The position numbers and the translations under genes were made by a program. This document shows, in pieces, positions 7,330 through 11,742 of a stretch of 11,742 nucleotides of DNA (positions within the stretch are counted from its first letter, which is position 1; each line of letters opens with the position of its first letter). The notes beneath the pieces are model-generated. The model was not told the origin of the DNA. It worked only from the letters and a program-made list of their open reading frames with translations, and ran no database searches. Origin of the DNA: Kosmotogaceae bacterium (GTDB lineage: Bacteria; Thermotogota; Thermotogae; Petrotogales; Kosmotogaceae); the NCBI GenBank assembly GCA_003444085.1, contig DLVL01000019.1, positions 1-11,742 of the forward strand, in the 5' to 3' direction.

Positions 7330-7734
7330 CTGTGCTTTCTCCTTCCTTAAGCAATGTAAAAGCTCATCTGGATTCTTGCGGAACAACACTGACATCGAGA
7401 TGCCCTGGAAACACAGTGGAACCAAGCAGAATCCAGTCACCTGTCTTGAGTATTGCAATTCTTGTTCTTTCGGGGTGCTGCTTTCAGAGTTTCTACTTAC
7501 GTGAGTACTGAGAAAAACCTGAACCTCTTCTTGAAATCATTAATGAACGCACTCTACGATCCTTCCTTGAACCAAACCACACAGCTCCTAGCACAAAATG
7601 TTTCTTTCAACCCAGTTCGGTGCAGAACAAGAAGCCCTTAAGGATAATCTGATTCCAATTAACGCAGTCTATTCGATTGCTTCTTCTTGTTTCACATAGA
7701 AGGATGCCTTCTTTCTCATACTCTGGGATCAAGT

Positions 7735-7752
7735 ATGATAACACGTTATCAT
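7735..7752. promoter_or_regulatory. Perfect 18-bp dyad, possible operator
   Basis: ATGATAAC (7735-7742) and GTTATCAT (7745-7752) are exact inverted copies around a two-base centre AC. The half site ACGTTATCA (7743-7751) recurs in direct orientation at 7851-7859, 108 bases further right. Such symmetry suits a dimeric regulator. No bound protein can be named, and no promoter is evident right beside it. Confidence 0.4.
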
Positions 7753-7978
7753 GAACGGCTACTCGACATCAAGAAATGCGCCTCAAATCTCTTTCTATTA
7801 ACCGTTCACTAATAAACACTCACTGATTTAAGCCATGCGCCATTAGCCATACGTTATCAGCTGTTTTGTCGCATAACCGAATTGTTCCCTTGAAATCCTT
7901 TCGTTTTGGCAATAAGCTTGATATGGCAGTATGATTAGTGGCCAGTTGAGTGTGGACCAATGTTTATGATTCCCTGTT

Positions 7979-7987
7979 TGATAGAAT
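7979..7987 (+). promoter_or_regulatory. Candidate extended -10 promoter for the Na/Pi-type transporter gene
   Basis: TGATAGAAT matches the extended -10 pattern TGnTATAAT with one mismatch in the hexamer. It lies 47 bases before the GTG start. No good -35 box is seen at the right distance, which extended -10 promoters can tolerate. Confidence 0.3.
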
Positions 7988-8034
7988 CAGGTGCCGCCTT
8001 GATCTTGAGTTAGCGACCCGCGGGAGGTGGTCTC

Positions 8035-9636
8035 GTGGTTGAGAATGTATTCAACATAATTGGCGGTCTGGCTTTGTTCCTGTATGGGCTACACCTCATG
8101 AGCGGTGGATTTAAGAAATTCGCCGGGCAGAAACTCAAGAGCATACTGGCCAAGCTCACTTCAAATCCAGTCAAGGGAGCAGGTTTGGGCGCTTTCATTA
8201 CCATGATGATTCAGAGTTCGAGTATTATGGTGGTTACCCTGATAGGCTTGCTGAATGGCGGATTGTTGACTCTGAAGCAGGCAATAGGCGTGATGCTTGG
8301 GGCAGAAATAGGTACCACAGTCACTGCTCAACTGGTTGCGTTCAAAGTTGGACTATACGCCTTGCCGATCATTGCGTTTGGTTTCGTTTTGCATCTTTTC
8401 ACGAAGAGAAAGCTCCTGATCTATGCCGGGCAGATTATTCTTGGCTTTGGAATTCTCTTCATTGGAATGACGTTCATGAGTCAGGGAGTCAGACCAATCG
8501 GAAGGCTTCCCATGTTTGAAAACATGCTGGCGTCATTCAGCCAGCATACTGTTCTTGGTGTTCTGGCTGGGGCTGTGTTTACTGGGATGATACAGTCAAG
8601 CTCCGCTGCAATCGGTCTAATAATTGCAATGGGACTTGAAGGTGTTGTTGCCTTGCCTGCAGCAATCTCTCTCATGCTAGGGGCAAATATCGGTACCTGT
8701 TTTACGGGTTTTCTTGCTTCCTTTAGCTCATCATTGAATGCAAAGCGTCTCTCAATGTCTCACTTCATGACAAATGTTATTGGAGTAGTTGCTTTGCTAC
8801 CGTTCATACAACCGTTCAGCCGCCTGGTTGAGATGACAAGCCCCACACTTTCTCGTCAAATCGCGAATGCCCATACGATGTTTAACGTGGCAGTTGTCCT
8901 GGTGCTGCTGCCTTTTGTTGGTCTGCTGCAGTATCTTGTGAAGAAAGTTCTTCCTGGTGAACCAGTTGAGATTGATCGTGGTGTGAAATACCTTGATGAG
9001 AAGATTCTTGCTACCCCGAGTCTTGCAATATTCCAGGCTCAGCGGGAGACTGAGAGAATGGCGAATATTGCTCTCGATATGTTGAAAGATGCAAAGGATC
9101 TTCTATTCAAGCATGACCCTCACCTCTGTGAGCTCATAGAGGAACAGGAGAGCTGTGTGGATGAATTGCATCACCTCATTGACAACTTCCTGACACGGAT
9201 CTCAACAATGGATCTATCGGAGTCAGAATCTCAAAAGGTGAGTCTCCTTCTCCATAGCGTGACAGACATTGAGAGAGTTGCGGACCATGCATACAACCTT
9301 ATGGAACTCTCGGATTACCAGAAGGATCATAAGATCAAATTCTCTGAGCAGGCTCAGAAAGAACTGAATCAGATGTATGACTTGTCTATGGAGTCTTTCG
9401 GGAACTCCATAAAAGCTCTCGTTCAAGGCGACAAAGATGTTGCCAGAAAGGTTCTGAGTCTGGAGAGAGAGGTTAATATTATGGATGAGTTACTACAGGA
9501 GAATCATTATAAGCGACTTAAACAGGGGATCTGTGATCCTGCAGCTGGTCCGACGTACCTTGAGATCGTTCACAACCTGGAGAGGGTCTCCGATCACTCC
9601 GAGAACATTGCTTCAGGAGTCCTCACAGGATTCTAG
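8035..9636 (+). CDS. Na+/Pi cotransporter (NptA/PNaS) family protein with PhoU-like C-terminal half
   Basis: Membrane protein of 533 aa. The N-terminal 300 residues hold two inverted PNaS repeats, each with the QSSS motif that marks the substrate/Na+ site: MIQSSSIMVV (Q60-S63) followed by GVMLGAEIGTTVTA, and MIQSSSAAIG (Q187-S190) followed by SLMLGANIGTCFTG. About 330-533 is soluble, helical and PhoU-like, with two metal-binding-type motifs, DIERVADHAYNL (411-422) and NLERVSDHSENI (514-525). Fusions of this form (YjbB type) are linked to phosphate transport, in some cases export. The GTG start follows GGGAGGTGG (8022-8030) and gives the expected N-terminus. It appears to have its own promoter and may be cotranscribed with the small membrane protein gene 51 bases downstream. 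Direction of transport and exact substrate cannot be read from sequence. Confidence 0.9.
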   Translation: MVENVFNIIGGLALFLYGLHLMSGGFKKFAGQKLKSILAKLTSNPVKGAGLGAFITMMIQSSSIMVVTLIGLLNGGLLTLKQAIGVMLGAEIGTTVTAQLVAFKVGLYALPIIAFGFVLHLFTKRKLLIYAGQIILGFGILFIGMTFMSQGVRPIGRLPMFENMLASFSQHTVLGVLAGAVFTGMIQSSSAAIGLIIAMGLEGVVALPAAISLMLGANIGTCFTGFLASFSSSLNAKRLSMSHFMTNVIGVVALLPFIQPFSRLVEMTSPTLSRQIANAHTMFNVAVVLVLLPFVGLLQYLVKKVLPGEPVEIDRGVKYLDEKILATPSLAIFQAQRETERMANIALDMLKDAKDLLFKHDPHLCELIEEQESCVDELHHLIDNFLTRISTMDLSESESQKVSLLLHSVTDIERVADHAYNLMELSDYQKDHKIKFSEQAQKELNQMYDLSMESFGNSIKALVQGDKDVARKVLSLEREVNIMDELLQENHYKRLKQGICDPAAGPTYLEIVHNLERVSDHSENIASGVLTGF

Positions 9637-9652
9637 TTTCGGGAGGATAACG

Positions 9653-9691
9653 GTGTTATGTAGACCTATTTCAGAAGGTAAAAGAGAATGA
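9653..9691 (+). CDS. Possible 12-codon leader mini-ORF upstream of the small membrane protein gene
   Basis: A GTG at 9653 lies six bases after the strong ribosome site GGGAGG (9641-9646). Its frame reads MLCRPISEGKRE and stops at a TGA that overlaps the next gene's ATG as ATGA (9688-9691). The downstream gene's own ribosome site, AGAAGGT (9673-9679), lies inside the mini-ORF, so translation could be coupled. It may equally be chance; the peptide resembles nothing I know. Confidence 0.25.
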   Translation: MLCRPISEGKRE

Positions 9692-10014
9692 AGATCAGTA
9701 TCATGCCAAGGACAAAGAACGGAAGAATGTCAGTAAGATTGATAGTGCTCTTTGCTGTGTTTCTAACGGCCTTCAATATATTAGCTCATTTTGATGTCGG
9801 CGGATCAGCCTGTCCTCAGGCAGACAGGTTCTTCGACTATTCTGTACTCGCAGGGACATTAATTCTGGCAGGCGCTAGCGGGATTCTCTCACTCGTATTC
9901 GGCACTATCAGTGTTCTAAAAAACAGGGAGCGGTCGATTCTTGTATTTCTGTCCGCTGGATTGGGTGCCTTTATTCTGTGGTTTGCTCTTGGTGAGATCT
10001 TGATCCCCCATTGA
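9688..10014 (+). CDS. Small three-helix membrane protein, function unknown
   Basis: A 108-aa protein with three predicted membrane segments at about 15-34, 51-75 and 84-104. The N-terminus is basic (KISIMPRTKNGR). The loop between helices 2 and 3 carries LKNRERS, and the C-terminal block ILVFLSAGLGAFILWFALGEILIPH (82-106) resembles small uncharacterised membrane proteins I recall from Bacillus-like and Thermotogota genomes; no function is known to me. Helices 1 and 2 are joined by a loop with one cysteine (DVGGSACPQADRFFDY). The ATG at 9688 is fixed by in-frame stops just upstream (9661 and 9679) and by AGAAGGT eight bases before it. It follows the Na/Pi-type transporter gene by 51 bases in the same direction and is probably cotranscribed; a functional link is not shown. 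Confidence 0.75.
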   Translation: MKISIMPRTKNGRMSVRLIVLFAVFLTAFNILAHFDVGGSACPQADRFFDYSVLAGTLILAGASGILSLVFGTISVLKNRERSILVFLSAGLGAFILWFALGEILIPH

Positions 10015-10127
10015 TGAAGTTGTGATTTTGTCTGCTGGGCATGATATGCGTGAACACTTAAGCAACAGATGGACCATTTCTGGAACGAGGGGAATCGTTA
10101 GCCACGCTTGTCAGGTTACAGAACTAG

Positions 10128-10460
10128 CTATAGGTAGTTTGAAGACTGAAAGCCTTCTTGGAAAAGCTTCAAGCAGATTTTGACAACTTGGCGGTAGTAC
10201 AGCTCGCCTGAGTTTTCTTAAATTTCGGCTAGCGCTGCTTCAATGCGTAAAGTGGCGCGGTAGGGTCGATGAGAGGACATTGTTTTAACCACGTCAGAAA
10301 CTGCCAGAATCCTGGATTCGATAAGTATTTCTGCTCCAGATAATCTCTGGGGATACTCACTGCCGTCAAGTCGTTCGTGATGCTGATAGACGACCTCCGC
10401 GATATCCGAGACGAAATCAACGTTCCCGAAGAGGGCTCTTGCGGCCCTCAGGATAATCAA
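10128..10460 (-). pseudogene. Decayed HD-GYP domain phosphodiesterase (C-terminal fragment)
   Basis: On the minus strand, FGNVDFVSDIAEVVYQHHERLDGS, then EILIESRILAVSDVVKTMSSHRPYR and IEAALAEI, is the unmistakable C-terminal half of an HD-GYP domain, a family that hydrolyses cyclic di-GMP. The diagnostic HHExxDGxGYP motif is damaged to HHERLDGSEYP (Gly to Glu). A TAA stop interrupts the frame at 10218-10220; past it the same frame continues as family-like sequence (ENSGELYYRQVVKICLKLFQEGFQ) to a TAG at 10128. The N-terminal half with the catalytic HD pair is missing. Weak matches such as KNSPGIA, upstream to about 10545 in another frame, suggest further frameshifts. There is no plausible start codon. 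This is a relic, not a working enzyme. I limited the feature to the part with clear homology. Confidence 0.85.
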
Positions 10461-10851
10461 TTTTAGAGTCCGGCAATGAGCAACTCTGTCGAGCTATTCC
10501 TGGGCTGTTCTTTGCGTTGGTACGTCCATAATCATCCATGTTTGTCACCATAAACATCACCCAACCAGGCATGAATGAGTGACTTTCGTGAAACTTCCCC
10601 TTTTCTATCCCAACAGCTGTTACTTAAAATGTTCAAATGACTTATTGTTGAACACATCAATAATAGGGCCTGAACAAAATCAAGGTATCTGTCGAGAAGG
10701 GATGCTATTTGGGTTAGTAGTAAAGAATCATGATACCAGTAGTACTCATAATCAGACAGTTAGAAATCAATCTTAAGGAGCTGATTGGGTTCGATAGGAG
10801 TAGTTGCTTAAATGATGAAAAATGTCTTCCTGTTAGATTAGCACAGTTAAG

Positions 10852-10872
10852 TAACAATTCGCACGATTGTTA
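10852..10872. repeat. Inverted repeat upstream of the nucleotidase-like promoter
   Basis: TAACAAT (10852-10858) and ATTGTTA (10866-10872) are exact 7-bp inverted copies separated by 7 bases. The repeat lies about 65 bases upstream of the -35 box of the next promoter, so it could be a regulator site or a weak hairpin. Repeats of this length in AT-rich DNA can arise by chance. Confidence 0.3.
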
Positions 10873-10938
10873 TCGCGTTGTGCAGATCCAATCTGAGCGC
10901 TGAATACTTAATGTTTATAAAGAGCCCGTGAAGTGACA

Positions 10939-10967
10939 TTGGAAAAGTGGACGTGTTTTAGTATAAT
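10939..10967 (+). promoter_or_regulatory. Sigma-70-type promoter of the nucleotidase-like gene
   Basis: A perfect -10 box TATAAT (10962-10967) lies 17 bases after TTGGAA (10939-10944), which matches the TTGACA consensus in four of six positions including TTG. Transcription would start near 10974, giving a leader of about 44 bases before the ATG at 11018. Confidence 0.75.
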
Positions 10968-10972
10968 TTAGT

Positions 10973-11017
10973 AGGAGGTATTCTGACTTCAGGAAGTCAA
11001 AAACTAGGAGGGAAAAA
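10973..11017 (+). promoter_or_regulatory. Structured leader with two ribosome-binding-type sites
   Basis: Between promoter and start codon are two ribosome-site-like sequences, AGGAGGT (10973-10979) and AGGAGGG (11006-11012). Between them is a perfect dyad: TGACTTC (10984-10990) and GAAGTCA (10993-10999) around a two-base centre. The second site serves the ATG at 11018. The first has no ATG/GTG/TTG at the right distance; only ATT (10980) or CTG (10983) is available, in a frame that ends in TGA overlapping the gene's ATG. If transcription starts near 10974, the first site would be at the extreme 5' end. The dyad could be an operator or, with its centre opened, an mRNA hairpin. Confidence 0.45.
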
Positions 11018-11742
11018 ATGAGAGCAAACAAGAAGATTTTTGTGAGCATATTCCTCGCCTTTGTCTTATTTATAAGTTCGCTGGTTTTTGCTGCAGGCGT
11101 TGACCTTGTAATTCTGCACACTAACGACATCCATGGCAGGATAGAGATCGGCGACGGAATGCTCGGTATGCCCTACATTAAGTCACTTGTGGAGTATTAC
11201 CGCGAACGCTATGACCATGTGCTGGTCATGGATGCTGGAGACACTATTCACGGAAGGCCGATTACCGACAGGCTTGAAGGCGAGAGTGCAGTCATCTCTA
11301 TGAATCTTGTGGGATATGACTTCATGGTTCCTGGAAACCACGATTTCAACTACGGTTATGACAGGCTTCTTGAACTCGAGGAGATAATGGAATTTCATCT
11401 GGTCGCAGCCAATGTTTTCAAGGACGGAGAGCTTCTGTTCAATCCCTACGTCGTCAAGGAGGTGGGCGATTATACGATCGGCGTTTTTGGATTAGTTACA
11501 TCAGATACCTATACAACAACTCATCCAAACAACATCATCGGTATCGAATTCGGCGATATGATTGAAGCTGCACAGAAGTGTGTAAGCGTTTTGAGAAATG
11601 ATTATAGAGTTGATTTGGTGATAGCTCTTGGTCACGTAGGTCTCAACGCTTCTAGAAACATATCATCACAGGTTCCCGGGATCGACTTGTTCGTTGACGG
11701 TCACAGTCATAGCCTTCTCATGAACGGGGAACGCGTCGGGGA
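11018..11742 (+). CDS. Exported 5'-nucleotidase / metallophosphoesterase family protein (3' end outside window)
   Basis: The first 241 residues of a UshA-type 5'-nucleotidase family protein; the gene runs off the right edge. MRANKKIF followed by a hydrophobic core to about 25 (VFA/AG) is a signal peptide, so the enzyme acts outside the inner membrane. The dimetal phosphatase motifs are all present in order: LHTNDIHGR (D37, H39), MDAGD (D72, D75), GNHDFNYG (N107, H108), ALGHVG (H206) and VDGHSHS (H229, H231). The ATG at 11018 follows AGGAGGG (11006-11012). Such enzymes release phosphate and nucleosides from extracellular nucleotides, though some members cleave UDP-sugars or cyclic nucleotides. 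The substrate-binding C-terminal domain is not in view, so the symbol ushA is not assigned. It has its own promoter. Confidence 0.9.
   Translation, partial: MRANKKIFVSIFLAFVLFISSLVFAAGVDLVILHTNDIHGRIEIGDGMLGMPYIKSLVEYYRERYDHVLVMDAGDTIHGRPITDRLEGESAVISMNLVGYDFMVPGNHDFNYGYDRLLELEEIMEFHLVAANVFKDGELLFNPYVVKEVGDYTIGVFGLVTSDTYTTTHPNNIIGIEFGDMIEAAQKCVSVLRNDYRVDLVIALGHVGLNASRNISSQVPGIDLFVDGHSHSLLMNGERVG

Larger units (their letters stand above)
7330..8034. other. Gene-poor gap with possible decayed coding remnant
   Basis: About 700 bases without an intact gene between the transaldolase-like gene and the Na/Pi-type transporter gene. On the minus strand, 7768-7607 is open for 53 codons with no start and reads protein-like (for example HDNVLSYLIPEYEKEGILL). 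After its stop, a shifted frame (7610-7437) reads like coding sequence broken by two stops (for example AFINDFKKRFRFFSVLT). This may be a frameshifted gene remnant; I do not recognise the family. The gap also holds an 18-bp dyad (7735-7752) and a candidate promoter (7979-7987). Confidence 0.35.
10461..11017. other. Intergenic region upstream of the nucleotidase-like gene
   Basis: No intact gene. The left part (to about 10545) may hold the eroded upstream end of the HD-GYP relic. From 10550 to about 10840 the sequence is AT-rich and I see nothing recognisable; the short open frame at 10579-10776 has no good ribosome site and no familiar features. The right part holds an inverted repeat (10852-10872), a clear promoter (10939-10967) and a structured leader (10973-11017). 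Confidence 0.5.

Noticed and set aside
7330..7458. N-terminal extension of the transaldolase-like gene on the minus strand
   Set aside because: AAGGAG just before the ATG at 7329 and the exact match of MKLYIDDG to the family N-terminus make the extension untranslated leader.
7034..7504. Plus-strand open frame of 156 codons
   Set aside because: Most of it is antisense to the transaldolase-like gene, whose family motifs and ribosome site are clear.
10579..10776. Plus-strand open frame of 65 codons in the intergenic region
   Set aside because: No ribosome site, no familiar motif, and it lies in AT-rich non-coding-looking sequence beside a pseudogene.

Overview
The window reads as bacterial chromosome of moderate GC with dense, mostly co-oriented genes, strong AGGAGG-type ribosome sites and frequent GTG/TTG starts. 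The gene content (ribose ABC operon under a LacI-family regulator, KDPG-type aldolase, small class transaldolase, PhoU-fused Na/Pi-type transporter, exported 5'-nucleotidase-like enzyme) and the protein style remind me of the Thermotogota, most like Mesotoga/Kosmotoga. This is an impression from sequence, not a database result.

Layout. 21-641 is a 2-keto-3-deoxy-6-phosphogluconate aldolase, probably the last gene of an operon that begins outside the window, closed by a strong hairpin terminator (678-711). A promoter with a perfect TTGACA box and a perfect 12-bp LacI-type palindrome then precedes a tightly packed ribose operon: lacI-family regulator (955-1944), rbsA (1934-3424), rbsC (3430-4356), rbsB (4408-5283), rbsK (5351-6277) and rbsD (6252-6650). 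Genes overlap or nearly abut, except around rbsB, which is flanked on both sides by RNA hairpins. A small transaldolase/fructose-6-phosphate aldolase-like gene (7329-6667, minus strand) converges on rbsD. Next come about 700 bp of non-coding or decayed DNA containing a perfect 18-bp dyad, then a Na+/phosphate symporter-family protein with a C-terminal PhoU-like half (8035-9636) and a small three-helix membrane protein (9688-10014). The 10.1-10.5 kb region holds a decayed HD-GYP phosphodiesterase fragment on the minus strand. A clear promoter and an unusual leader then precede an exported metallophosphatase/5'-nucleotidase-like gene that runs off the right edge (11018-11742).

How the genes work together. 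RbsB captures ribose outside the membrane (every ribose-contacting residue I recall from E. coli RbsB is kept), RbsC/RbsA import it, RbsD converts pyranose to furanose, and RbsK makes ribose-5-phosphate, which enters the pentose phosphate pathway where the neighbouring transaldolase-like enzyme might act. The LacI-family protein most likely represses the operon and itself through the palindrome at 918-929. The phosphate transporter-like and nucleotidase-like genes share a loose phosphate/nucleoside scavenging theme (inference); a nucleotidase could also supply nucleosides as a source of ribose.

I did not find a convincing new multi-gene system. The observations most worth checking are a Walker B Asp-to-Val change in the second ATPase half of RbsA, the hairpins bracketing rbsB, the HD-GYP relic, the 18-bp dyad in a gene-poor gap, an atypical transaldolase active-site motif, and two genes preceded by a second strong ribosome site whose short frame ends at an ATGA overlap.
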